From positions 1 through 57,744 of the forward strand of contig QCVD01000008.1 of NCBI GenBank assembly GCA_003208835.1: a stretch of DNA of 57,744 bases, read 5' to 3'. Origin of the DNA: Synechococcus sp. AG-683-C23 (lineage in GTDB: Bacteria; Cyanobacteriota; Cyanobacteriia; PCC-6307; Cyanobiaceae). Shown here in pieces: positions 1-7,211 of the stretch (position 1 is its first letter; each line of letters begins with the position of its first letter). The position numbers and the translations under genes are program-made. The notes under the pieces are model-generated. The model was not told where the DNA came from, did no database searches, and worked only from the letters and a program-made list of their open reading frames with translations.

Positions 1-1
1 G

Positions 2-73
2 CTGGGCTTTGCAATTGGCTTGGGCACCGAACTACTGACGGGCCAGGGAATCCTCAGTCAAATCGGTTTCTGA
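2..73 (+). CDS. High-light-inducible protein (Hlip), 3' end only
   Basis: The window opens inside a reading frame that ends at the TGA at 71-73. The visible tail reads LGFAIGLGTELLTGQGILSQ and then IGF. This matches the C-terminal end of cyanobacterial Hlip/Scp proteins, single-helix members of the chlorophyll a/b-binding family that sit in thylakoids and protect photosystems and chlorophyll carriers under light stress. The diagnostic ExxNGR helix lies outside the window. The call therefore rests on the G/A-rich helix end and the TGQGIL tail alone. No clear terminator follows. Confidence 0.6.
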   Translation: MGFAIGLGTELLTGQGILSQIGF

Positions 74-359
74 GCTGGATCGTCCGGATCCCATTTTGAA
101 ATGAACTAGCACTATCGGCCAGGAGGTTGGTAGATGTCGAGATACCAGCTCAATTGAATGTGCGGGATTGAATTCCAGGACCTGATGGCACCATCGCTTC
201 ACGCACTTGGCTTACGCGAGGCACACTTAACTGAATCTGCGAATGCAGCGTCGCCCTTAACGACAGCGGAACTATTAAACGAGCCACAGTCGAGAGATTT
301 ATCGAGATTTTTGAGCACTCAAACGAAACCATCGGAAAAACTCGCAGCAAAATCCTCTT

Positions 360-1199
360 ATGAACACGGACATGGTTTACGACTGGCTCAAGTCAGCCAA
401 TCGTTTCCCTCTGCTAACTGCTGATCAAGAGATCGACTTAGCCCACAAGGTCCAGCGGGGTATGGCAGTAGATGCCACACCTGCTGAAAAGCGCATCGCA
501 GCTCGTGCCAAAAATAAGATGATCCAATCCAACCTCAAGTTGGTCGTTAATGTCGCAAAGAAATTCCATCCGGTTACGAAGCACAGCAATTCATTAGACC
601 TTGTCGACCTTTTTCAAGAGGGGACATTGGGGCTAACCAGAGCTGTTGAGAAGTTCAAACCCGAGGCAGGATATAGGTTTTCTACTTATGCATATTGGTG
701 GCTTCGCCAATCAATAACCCGAGCAATTGAGGCTCAGAAAACCACCATTAGAATCACAACTATGGTTAGTCAAATGGCAAATAAGGCTAGAAAAGCTCCT
801 GGGCACATTAGAACTAGAACAGAGCTTCAAGGATGGCTCGGCGCTACCGACAATCAGATGCATATGGTCGAGCGAGCCAAAGCGATAGGTCAAATGACTA
901 GCCTCGACAAGCTCGCCAAAGAGGACGGTGCACCCCTTTTGGAGTTGATTCCTGACGAGCAAAACCAACCAAGCGTTGATGACTTCGACTGGGAGATAGC
1001 CCGCGAAGCAATCGAATATGCGTTTGAAGGGAATGAGCTGGCTGAGGATTTCACTGCTCATATTTTGATGGGCGAGAGCTACAAAGACAGAGCAAAACTT
1101 CGCAACACCAATAGGAACAATTTGAGCAATCAGATACAGCGAATGATTAAGTCAAAGAGGGAGGAGTTGGGGCATCTTCGCAAATTTATTTCGGCATGA
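360..1199 (+). CDS. Sigma-70 family RNA polymerase sigma factor with weak region 4
   Basis: The 279-residue protein resembles group 2/3 cyanobacterial sigma factors. A region 1.2-like start (residues 1-35) is followed by a strongly conserved region 2 (about 55-130), with DLFQEGTLGLTRAVEKF and then YRFSTYAYWWLRQSITRAIE. That is the core-binding, -10-recognition and melting segment. Regions 3 and 4 are very divergent. The usual C-terminal helix-turn-helix for the -35 element is reduced to a basic segment (about 235-279), and the protein is 30 or more residues shorter than typical RpoD-like factors. It may recognise unusual promoters or depend on another factor. It stands alone, with no neighbouring anti-sigma gene. 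The ATG was chosen because region 1.2 begins right after it. Confidence 0.85.
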   Translation: MNTDMVYDWLKSANRFPLLTADQEIDLAHKVQRGMAVDATPAEKRIAARAKNKMIQSNLKLVVNVAKKFHPVTKHSNSLDLVDLFQEGTLGLTRAVEKFKPEAGYRFSTYAYWWLRQSITRAIEAQKTTIRITTMVSQMANKARKAPGHIRTRTELQGWLGATDNQMHMVERAKAIGQMTSLDKLAKEDGAPLLELIPDEQNQPSVDDFDWEIAREAIEYAFEGNELAEDFTAHILMGESYKDRAKLRNTNRNNLSNQIQRMIKSKREELGHLRKFISA

Positions 1200-1345
1200 C
1201 TATCGCAGGGTCCTGGCCTTAATCCGTGATTGGGGAATCCCCCTGCTAAGGCAAGAGGGCGTCCTTGCTTCGGGCGGCGCTAGTCAGCGACACCGTCGTT
1301 CCTTCAAGATTTCCTTTGCCTAGTCGTTAGCGCCAGGGGTAATGA

Positions 1346-1477
1346 GGTCGGTCTCCCCTGCTTAAAGCGTTTAAAAACGATCCTTTCTTCATAGGTAACT
1401 ACAGAAATAAATATCTGACCAAAGCCACCCTCGTTGGCATGCCGGTAGTCGCAGCGGGGGCAACCACCGCTCAGTAA
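1346..1477 (+). pseudogene. Truncated small-protein remnant, copy 1 of a duplicated locus
   Basis: An open stretch without a start codon reads SPLLKAFKNDPFFIGNYRNK and then LTKATLVGMPVVAAG before a TAA. It is a close copy of a longer frame at 35,971-36,264, where KATLVGMPVVAAG continues for another 35 residues. Bases 1417-1460 equal 36,114-36,157 exactly (44 nt), and a further shared 14-mer (tggctgtgccgaat) follows in both places. The left copy has lost the segment encoding the C-terminal half. No family was recognised. Confidence 0.6.
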
Positions 1478-1579
1478 CATCTGGCTGTGCCGAATATCCC
1501 ATTACAACTGTTCGGCGAAGATCGCTGAATCCTGATGGTTGAGAAATGAGGTGGAGCAACTGCCAGCTCCACCTCTTCC

Positions 1580-2002
1580 CCTTGCGCTCCAACCACTTAG
1601 AGCTGCACAAGCATGTGTCAAATATTCTGCACTCTCGCCCCCCATATGTGGACATCTGTATCGAGCAGAACCTTTGAATTCGCATTAAAAAAGGGAGTGC
1701 ACTCCACTGCATCTCCCCAGCGGCTCCATCCTTACGAAGGGAACCGTATGGCTTCGAGGTTGAAGCTCGTCAACTGTCTTTCAAATGCTCTGACCTCTCG
1801 ACCCCCAATTGGGGACATCTATGTCGAGCGGAGAATTTGAAGTCGCATTAAGAAAAGAGGAGATGCACGTGACCTGCACAACCCCTCCATCAGCTCCATC
1901 CCCTGGAAGTGCACTTTCAAGGCTGAAGCTCGACAACTGTCTTTCAAATGTTCTGACCTCTCGACCCCCAATTGGGGACATCTATGTCGAGCAGAACCAT
2001 AA
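1580..2002. repeat. Tandem repeat, 163-bp period, about 2.5 copies
   Basis: The motif tcaaat(g)-ctc-tgacctctcgaccccc recurs with its tcaaat at 1618, 1781 and 1944, exactly 163 bases apart each time. Each is followed by (at)ggggacatctatgtcgagc-type sequence. Copies 2 and 3 are almost identical across their first 50 bases; copy 1 is more diverged. Within each unit, caattgg/ggggac and gtcgagc/gctcgac elements offer short inverted repeats. Short frames in all directions through it look like chance. The block sits in an unexplained 1.4-kb stretch between the sigma factor and the oxygenase gene. Confidence 0.9.
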
Positions 2003-2647
2003 AAAACATCGCCTCCTCGCAACCACCTGACCCTACGAAGTGCTGCCTGCTCTTGGTGACTTCAGGCAATCTCTAGATACACCTATGTATCGGCCAGCCC
2101 CTGTTAGGTGATTAAAAGGATTTTTGTGAACGTAGAACACCGACAGAGACGTTCGCGGATGGCCCCCTGACTCGTCGCAACGGCTATGCGATGAACTGAA
2201 TTAACTCTGATAAGGCTTCTGAGCCGCTTCGCATCACAACCAACAGGCCGACGCATCGGAGGCGACCAGAAACTAGAGCACTCACCGTGTACACGAAAGC
2301 TATGACTCCCCCTCAGCAAAAGCAAGAGCCATAACCCCGTACGAAGTTCAACGGTGATCTCCATCCCGATGAACCCTATTCATCGTATGCAGTCGATGAA
2401 CTGCAGCAAGCTTGATTGGCTGGTCAACCTTGATCGACCACGCTTACTACGAATGGATGTATCGGATGATCTAACCCAGTATGGGATCCGACCAAAGGGC
2501 ACTTCTGTATTGACGCATTTTGGGAAAAATCACAAAGACTTCTCACCAAGACACTTCCTAACCCGAATAGGATTAATTGCCTCTGATACTGATAAGCTCC
2601 GTCATTGATAGAAGATATACGAATATCCAGTAGGAACAAAGCTTCTA
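2003..2647. other. Stretch without a supported gene
   Basis: Short open frames exist on both strands, the longest about 85 codons. None has a recognisable domain or a convincing ribosome binding site. No clear repeat or terminator was seen. The segment lies between the 163-bp tandem repeat and the convergent end of the oxygenase gene. Confidence 0.5.
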
Positions 2648-3205
2648 TTAATATGAGGTAGGCAAAGCTGGTCCTTCTCCAGGCAAATATCTAAAATCAA
2701 AGCTGACACGCGTTGAATTAGTGGTATTTATCTTTGATCCATGTCCAAGATTGACACCGTCAAATATTAAAGCTTGCCCCGCTTTCAATGTTATTGGTTT
2801 GTAGTCCTTCGCACCAATCTCACTTTCTATCCAAAGGCTATTTTCGCCCCAAACATTTGTCAGTGGCACCCAAACATTTAGTCTCCCATCTTCTACTCCA
2901 AAATCCTTGTCACGATGAAACACACTGCTGCTCCTACCGCAGTAGTGAAAACGAAAAGAAGGTGGGCTTTGGTAGGAAGAAACTCCGAGAACCATATCTC
3001 CCAACAACTCTAAAACAAAAGATCGATAAGATTCCTCTATCTCCGAAAAAAGTTGAGACAGTTGGTTGCATGTAGGACTTCTATTAAGAACTTTAATTTT
3101 TTCAGACTTATGTATGCTTTCCAGGCAATTTGTACCTAGCACTTCGCAGGCCCACTCCCTAAATCTATATCTTTCAGGATTAAACTCTAGGATTTTCAAC
3201 TGCAT
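2648..3205 (-). CDS. Putative 2OG-Fe(II) oxygenase (StrG/phytanoyl-CoA dioxygenase-like)
   Basis: The 185-residue protein has the double-stranded beta-helix signature of non-haem iron oxygenases. HRD at about residues 97-99 (in SSVFHRDKDFG) supplies the first His and Asp. LGHGS near residue 156 supplies the distal His, and TRVSFDFR near 165-172 gives the arginine expected to bind 2-oxoglutarate. NVWVPLTNV and ITLKAGQALIFDG lie where such enzymes have barrel strands. Such proteins hydroxylate or halogenate small molecules using O2 and 2-oxoglutarate. The substrate cannot be read from context: the gene is alone, with no biosynthetic neighbours. Length and motif order fit the StrG-like branch. 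Family confidence is good; function is open. Confidence 0.72.
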   Translation of the reverse strand: MQLKILEFNPERYRFREWACEVLGTNCLESIHKSEKIKVLNRSPTCNQLSQLFSEIEESYRSFVLELLGDMVLGVSSYQSPPSFRFHYCGRSSSVFHRDKDFGVEDGRLNVWVPLTNVWGENSLWIESEIGAKDYKPITLKAGQALIFDGVNLGHGSKINTTNSTRVSFDFRYLPGEGPALPTSY

Positions 3206-3387
3206 CTTTCGACTTTATTTGTACTGCTCTTGTCCTTGACCGGCAGCGCCAGATTCCTTAAAGATTGTTCTTTAGATGTTCTTAGATAAATATAGTCGTC
3301 AAGCTACATAGCGAAGATTATGCACCATACATATGCACAAGTGCATTAAACATATGTATGGGCTGGCGTTCTTTTTATATTGACTTA

Positions 3388-3598
3388 CGACTTTGCTCAG
3401 AAGGTCACATCTGTCGTCAAATGGGCTTTCAAAAATACTGGTATTACTGGCAGTCATGAAGCCATCACTACTTCACGCCTTGCCAAAGAGGATGACATCG
3501 CTGCAAAGCTACCGCTGCTGTTGCGTTGAAGATCAATGGCATGGCGATAAAAGGTGTTCCAGCAGTCCTCGCCGCCATGATGTTGGCATTGAATGACT
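3388..3598 (+). pseudogene. Frameshifted small-protein remnant
   Basis: One frame reads TYDFAQKVTSVVKWAFKN and continues through HEAITTSRLAKEDDIAAK before going out of phase near 3507-3512. The next frame continues ATAAVALKINGMAIKG and ends in LAAMMLALND-stop at about 3598. Joined, they give a plausible small protein of about 70 residues that is Ala-rich at its end. No start codon of usual strength was found and no family was recognised. Confidence 0.4.
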
Positions 3599-3999
3599 GA
3601 GCACTTCAAACCCACGGCTGGGGCGCCTTCGCTTGGTGCCCCGGTCACCTGAATGACACCTCGGAACTTCTGAATCAACAGGCCATGACCATCCCATGAA
3701 GCTGCCGGTGCAGATGGGATGTATCAAGCAATAGTGACATCTGTCATGGGTTCATCGTCAACCTTCAAGTGAGTTAGTACGCACCGCGTCGTGCAAACCT
3801 GATCATAAAGGTCACATTCACTGATACATACAAAGTATTCATCAATCGCCTGCCATCGTTCAATGATGCTGCCATGACTGTGTCCACCCTTAATAGAATG
3901 CATCTCTGTTCCTCAACTTTTAGATATTTATGACGAGTCTTTCTAGGTGTCAATTTTTTCATTACGAAGAGCAAACTACCTAGAGATATTTAACTAGGA
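3599..3999. other. Stretch without a supported intact gene
   Basis: Short coding-like pieces occur on the plus strand (for example one ending in ELLNQQAMTIP, and one reading AAGADGMYQAIVTS), each cut off by stop codons. They may be remains of small genes like the one just upstream. Nothing here can be assigned a function. Confidence 0.4.
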
Positions 4000-4000
4000 A

Positions 4001-4015
4001 GAAGAATCATTCTCA
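4001..4015. promoter_or_regulatory. Fur-box-like site 1
   Basis: The 15-mer gaagaatcattctca fits the 7-1-7 inverted repeat of Fur boxes. On the opposite strand it reads tgagaat-g-attcttc, sharing tgagaatgattctt with site 2 at 4963. It lies about 165 bases upstream of the small CP12-like gene. Binding by ferric uptake regulator is inferred from the pattern only. Confidence 0.55.
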
Positions 4016-4179
4016 CAACGCAAGCATATGGGCTTCTGCTGATATGAACATTGGAGCAAATTGTCCTAGTTCAGGTGTCTTCAGCTCGGCGAAATCGAGA
4101 AAAGCTACCAGCACAGCATTAAATACCTATTGACTCCTAATGAAATAGGATTAGATACAAGATAGTCGAAAGGAACGTC

Positions 4180-4359
4180 ATGATGACCATCTGCTCCGGC
4201 TTCTTTGACTGCTGCCTTCCCATTAATTTGGGAGAGGAAGCGAACAAGGCCGAGGCCCCACATTCATCTCAAACGATGAAATCTCAGCATGATATGTACT
4301 GGGATGAAAAGTGTGACACGTCGCCTACTTCTCCTGGTTGCAAGATTTATGATGCTTAA
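4180..4359 (+). CDS. Small CP12-like protein
   Basis: This is a 59-residue acidic protein (a second ATG at 4183 would give 58). The C-terminus reads WDEKCDTSPTSPGCKIYDA. It closely resembles the CP12 tail with the pattern C-x3-P-x3-C-x-(I/V)-Y-(D/E), the redox-controlled loop through which CP12 holds glyceraldehyde-3-phosphate dehydrogenase and phosphoribulokinase in the dark. The N-terminus has another cysteine cluster (CSGFFDCC), which is not the usual CP12 cysteine pair. A good Shine-Dalgarno (aaagga) lies 7-8 bases before the start. A Fur-like site lies about 165 bases upstream. Whether it binds the Calvin-cycle enzymes is unknown. Confidence 0.6.
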   Translation: MMTICSGFFDCCLPINLGEEANKAEAPHSSQTMKSQHDMYWDEKCDTSPTSPGCKIYDA

Positions 4360-4380
4360 ATTTTGCATCATTTATCAGTT
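4344..4380 (+). terminator. Possible weak terminator after the CP12-like gene
   Basis: The 7-bp stem atgatgc/gcatcat, with an A/T-rich 9-base loop, spans the end of the CP12-like gene and is followed by a T-rich stretch. The stem is short and weak. Confidence 0.3.
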
Positions 4381-4414
4381 TATTAAAGACCAATGATTAG
4401 GTCATCAAAGGCGA

Positions 4415-4451
4415 TATAAAAAGCCCGAGGGGGCATCACTCCCTCGGGCCA
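4415..4451 (-). terminator. Rho-independent terminator of the minus-strand small genes
   Basis: Read on the minus strand, ggcccgaggga and ccctcgggc form a strong GC stem around a short loop and are followed by ttttta. It ends transcription coming from the 43-residue gene at 4482-4613. The same stem sequence is used at 9429-9462. Confidence 0.85.
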
Positions 4452-4481
4452 TTCACTCACGCAAGACAGGACGTGTCGCGG

Positions 4482-4613
4482 TTATGCGATCGCTTCCTGC
4501 ATCGCTGCGAATGATTCGGCGTGACGGCCAGCAATATCGATGCTTTGTAAGCCCCGCACGCCTGTCGTGCCCTTAGCGAAATCGGTATAGGGGTCTACAA
4601 GTATTTCAAACAT
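4482..4613 (-). CDS. Small hypothetical protein, 43 residues
   Basis: The short frame starts MFEILVDPYTDFAKG and ends in SFAAMQEAIA. It is followed directly by a strong terminator on the same strand, which supports real expression. It lies just downstream of, and is co-oriented with, a metallothionein gene whose stop is at 4667, so the two probably share a transcript. Upstream the frame stays open to 4709, but that part overlaps the metallothionein in another phase, so the internal ATG was chosen. No family was recognised. Confidence 0.55.
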   Translation of the reverse strand: MFEILVDPYTDFAKGTTGVRGLQSIDIAGRHAESFAAMQEAIA

Positions 4614-4666
4614 CCCAATGAACCCGATCAGCAGATCGAAGAAATTTCTTTTGATGAAGCAGCAGA

Positions 4667-4840
4667 TCAACCTGCGCAGTTGCAGCCGCAGGAGCCACTG
4701 CCATGGCACTGCTCGTTATTGGAATGACCAGTAGCACAGGAGTCAGAGCAGAAGCTCTGGCCATTTCGAACGACCAAAGTTGCGCCTTTTGCCTCGCACG
4801 TACAGCCTTGGCACGCGCACTTCACGGAAGTAGGTGACAT
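4667..4840 (-). CDS. Bacterial metallothionein, SmtA/BmtA family (copy 1)
   Basis: The 57-residue protein has ten cysteines. It begins MSPTSVKCACQGCTCEAKG, with the C-x-C-x2-C-x-C spacing of SmtA. A CSDSCATGH segment follows (the zinc-finger-like Cys and His ligands), and the tail CGCNC completes the four-metal cluster. SmtA-type proteins sequester zinc, cadmium and copper. A second metallothionein is at 13,566. The intergenic region upstream holds two Fur-box-like sites and an inverted repeat acttca/tgaagt at 4860-4893. No SmtB-type repressor gene is in the window. The ATG at 4840 gives the usual family length. Confidence 0.88.
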   Translation of the reverse strand: MSPTSVKCACQGCTCEAKGATLVVRNGQSFCSDSCATGHSNNEQCHGSGSCGCNCAG

Positions 4841-4962
4841 GAGTTACAAACAATTGCTTACTTCATAACACTTTAAGGCATTTGCGTTGAAGTAATCAGT
4901 AATATCACGAGACTTTTCACCCGCTTATCACACATACTTAGGCCTGCACAATTTGACCGCAA

Positions 4963-4977
4963 TGAGAATGATTCTTG
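4963..4977. promoter_or_regulatory. Fur-box-like site 2
   Basis: The 15-mer tgagaatgattcttg is a 7-1-7 imperfect inverted repeat of the Fur type. It lies between the divergent metallothionein (minus) and the hypothetical gene at 5049 (plus), so it could control both. Confidence 0.65.
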
Positions 4978-5000
4978 CCACAGCAATAAGAAATTAAGAA

Positions 5001-5015
5001 TGAGAATCATTGCTA
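5001..5015. promoter_or_regulatory. Fur-box-like site 3
   Basis: The sequence tgagaatcattgcta, preceded by aagaa, matches the central part of the 19-bp Fur consensus (AATGAxAATCATT). It lies 38 bases from site 2, about 34 bases before the chosen start at 5049, and overlaps an in-frame ATG at 5010. That argues against using the upstream ATG as the start. Confidence 0.65.
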
Positions 5016-5048
5016 TTTTTTATTGCCAATAATTCAGCGATATTCGTT

Positions 5049-5696
5049 ATGAAAGGATTTGGTTCTACAACTGATGTCTCCTGGCATTACACCGATGCCA
5101 GACAACTCCTCCCCTTGATTAAATCCAAGGCACTGAAGCCGACTATGGGACGCATTCATAACGGAGAGCGTCCAGTTGTTTGGTTCACCCGCGCCGATAC
5201 CTATGAGCCAATGGCATACCCCGCTTGGCTTGATGAAAACGGAATCAGGCACGTGATGGCGTCAGAGAAGGAGATCGCCACACGCGCTAATGGTTTACTG
5301 CGAATTGGGGTGGCAGCAGATGATCCCTGCCTCCGACCACTTAGTGAATGGACCAACAGTAGGCGTCCTGAACATCAGAACCTTGCCAAGGAGATGCTCA
5401 ATGCCGCAGAGGAGCTTGGCTCCAATCCAGTTGCAAACTGGCAGGTGAGCTTTAAGGCTGTCACTGAAAAACGCTGGCTACACATTCAAATTGCCTTTCC
5501 TGAAGACGTTGGAGAAGCAGGCGTTCAGACCTGGAACGAGTGGGACCTGAGGGCGCAATACACCAAAGACCTTCTCAAGATGGATTCTCCCATCTGTGAT
5601 GAAGATATTTCTTGTGAATGCTGTGAACCAGACGATCGACTTTTACCAAGAGGTAATCCACTACAACCAACTCTGGATACCCTCATTCAGACGTAA
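5049..5696 (+). CDS. Hypothetical protein, possible iron-responsive gene
   Basis: The 215-residue soluble protein begins MKGFGSTTDVSWHYTDARQL. The pattern WHYT followed by a charged helix, a GERPVVWFTR strand and later NWQVSFKAV is reminiscent of small ADP-ribosyltransferase-like folds, but I do not recognise a specific family and assign no activity. The C-terminus carries a cysteine cluster CDEDISCECCEPDD. The ATG at 5049 was chosen because the earlier in-frame ATG at 5010 falls inside a Fur-box-like element. Two such elements sit just upstream, so iron-dependent control is likely. The gene points away from the metallothionein. Confidence 0.7.
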   Translation: MKGFGSTTDVSWHYTDARQLLPLIKSKALKPTMGRIHNGERPVVWFTRADTYEPMAYPAWLDENGIRHVMASEKEIATRANGLLRIGVAADDPCLRPLSEWTNSRRPEHQNLAKEMLNAAEELGSNPVANWQVSFKAVTEKRWLHIQIAFPEDVGEAGVQTWNEWDLRAQYTKDLLKMDSPICDEDISCECCEPDDRLLPRGNPLQPTLDTLIQT

Positions 5697-5784
5697 GTAT
5701 TTATTGCCTTCACCTTCAGCAGACATCAAATTACTCTTACTAATTCGCCAGCTATTTAGTCTTGGTTAGTCTGTCGCCAAAGAG

Positions 5785-6050
5785 GCAACGGGGTACGAAA
5801 TACCCCCTACGCACTCTGCCAGCGAGGGGCCAAAGATTTACCCGCTTGACTAAGTAAATCGATTCGACATCGAAACCCGATCCCGTCGAATCATTGGAGT
5901 CGATGTGCAACGACCCCGGAATGGGTAACTCGCCTTGAGATCCCCTTAGGGAACGGCAATAAATACGTCTTTGCTTATTGCCTTCCTGACAGCTCATCCC
6001 AGCTGATTGTTTCACCAGCCCCACCAGGAGCGGGGCTATTCCTCTAGCGG
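5785..6050. ncRNA. Candidate structured RNA or hairpin-rich element
   Basis: A gap without coding signal contains a run of perfect inverted repeats. These are ggggta/tacccc around cgaaa (5790-5806), gatttac/gtaaatc (5835-5860) and, directly abutting it, gattcgac/gtcgaatc (5861-5892), with a nested atcg/cgat. A further agcccc/ggggct stem lies near 6018-6040. Two abutting perfect stems are unlikely by chance and suggest a folded RNA or a mobile repeat. No known Rfam family was recognised, and strand and ends are uncertain. Confidence 0.35.
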
Positions 6051-6189
6051 GGAATGCTTTAAGCAGTTTCCTTCTACCAATGACTCTCGTCACTCAGATG
6101 ACGCTGGCTCTGTTTCATGAGCTACTGATGACACCTGGTGATTATGTCTTAATCTTCTATATCCTTTATAAGGTTGCAGAGTTCTCACA

Positions 6190-6411
6190 ATGACTGCCTA
6201 CAGAATCATCCTTAATAAAACAACGGGAGAATCTCAAACCGAATGTACATCTGAATCATACGAAGAGATCATGAAACACTGGGAGGAAGAGACAAACGAA
6301 CAGGATAAGTTCAGCAAGACTGACATGGAGTTAGTTCTTTACAAGGATGATGAAGTTATAGATGACTATGAAATCATTGATGCTCAACGAGAGTGGATAG
6401 TCATTGACTAA
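6190..6411 (+). CDS. Small acidic hypothetical protein
   Basis: The 73-residue protein begins MTAYRIILNKTTGESQTE and is rich in Glu, Asp and Lys, with short beta-type stretches (MELVLYKDD, EWIVID). It is intact with a normal ATG. A broken small frame follows at once and overlaps its stop, suggesting a two-gene unit. No family was recognised. Confidence 0.6.
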   Translation: MTAYRIILNKTTGESQTECTSESYEEIMKHWEEETNEQDKFSKTDMELVLYKDDEVIDDYEIIDAQREWIVID

Positions 6412-6550
6412 CATACAAACCCATTATGTCAGCCATGAAGTTAGCGAGGAAATATTTATTGAACGCTATGACATTATCTTTGAAGGATTGGCAAGTTAAT
6501 ATAAGGCAATCAATGAAGGACCAGAAGAGTTCAACCTGGTTGAAGTGTAG
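6404..6550 (+). pseudogene. Small acidic protein gene with internal TAA
   Basis: A TTG start overlapping the previous gene opens a frame reading MTNIQTHYVSHEVSEEIF and ending DIIFEGLAS before a TAA. The same frame continues YKAINEGPEEFNLVEV to a TAG at 6548. The continuation keeps the same acidic coding character, so a nonsense mutation in a gene of about 47 codons is the simplest reading. Confidence 0.45.
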
Positions 6551-6770
6551 AGAGACAAGCTGATGGCCTGACAGCTGGACGTGAGCCTTGAACCCGTTTT
6601 GGGGATGGCTTGCAAGGCACTGCAGAAGCCTGAAGACCTGCTGCAAATTAGTGAGAGCACTGCTCTCACTTTTAAATCAAATCACGCTTGCAGGGGAATG
6701 TGGACGCAAGCGAGTGAGAGCAAAAATTCAGTCCCTGACTCAAAAATTGTTGCAGTGACTGGGATCGGGG

Positions 6771-6817
6771 ACGCTTTCGTAAAGCGTGGGTCGCCTGTTC
6801 AAGTCAGGTCATCGGCT
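6771..6817 (+). tRNA. 3' fragment of tRNA-Thr(CGT), possible attachment site
   Basis: The 47 bases fold as the 3' part of a tRNA. The anticodon stem acgct/agcgt encloses loop ttcgtaa with anticodon CGT, followed by a five-base variable loop, a T arm gcctg-ttcaagt-caggt and an acceptor strand catcggc with discriminator t. The D arm and 5' acceptor strand are absent: upstream bases do not pair with catcggc. Partial 3' tRNA copies of this kind are typically left by site-specific integration of islands or prophages. No CCA and no full tRNA-Thr are in the window. Confidence 0.75.
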
Positions 6818-6831
6818 TAAGTCTTCAACCC

Positions 6832-6867
6832 AGCTACAGCGACAATTTGATCTGCAGCTTTTTTTAT
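6832..6867 (+). terminator. Rho-independent terminator after the tRNA fragment
   Basis: An imperfect stem, agctacag with ctgcagct around a 12-base loop, is followed by seven T residues. It lies 15 bases after the tRNA-Thr fragment and could be the original terminator carried along with the tRNA end. Confidence 0.55.
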
Positions 6868-7060
6868 TGAGCCTTGACTGCAGGCCCAAATAGGTGAGTG
6901 CAGGTCTCTGAATATCCCCAGCATGGGTGATGTTGTGAGAAATAATGCCGGCGATTGTTTATTCGTTAACTAAATGGCCTCTTAAACCAACACCAAAACT
7001 ATGATTAAAGTTGTATTGATCTTCTCTTGAATTTTCGCTTTCTATGCAATGGCGGATCTA
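6860..7060 (+). repeat. About 190-bp direct repeat, copy A (contains a broken small ORF)
   Basis: This segment matches 9450-9650. Shared blocks are catgggtgatgt, gcgattgtttatt, cctcttaaaccaacacc and a short frame. In copy A the frame starting at 7001 reads MIKVVLIFS-stop, with TGA where copy B has TGG (Trp), then IFAFYAMAD and a second stop. The two copies flank about 2.4 kb that includes the psaL-like gene. Confidence 0.75.
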
Positions 7061-7211
7061 TAGCCATTTGACATCAAAATGCACCAATCACAAAACTACG
7101 ACTAAAAAAATAAATAAAACTCAAGAAGCCTGATGCCCATTACATGGGGGTTGAACACAATACAAAACCCTTCGGGGGAAAGTAAGGGGCGTTGATTGTC
7201 GCCAACTATAT

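Noticed and set aside
1389..1712. 107-codon minus-strand frame
   Set aside because: It lies opposite a plus-strand pseudogene and into the tandem repeat; its composition looks like chance.
1613..2030. Several 65-75-codon frames in the 163-bp repeat
   Set aside because: They merely reflect the repeat read in different phases and differ between copies.
2354..2608. 84-codon plus frame
   Set aside because: No domain, no ribosome binding site, and composition unlike neighbouring genes.
5010..5048. Upstream ATG of the 5049 gene
   Set aside because: It falls inside a Fur-box-like site, which would then lie in the coding region.
6018..6040. Hairpin agcccc/ggggct as a terminator
   Set aside because: There is no T run after the stem; kept only as part of the hairpin-rich gap.
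6581..6820. 79-codon frame ending at the tRNA fragment
   Set aside because: Its end is the tRNA-Thr fragment, so it is not a protein gene.
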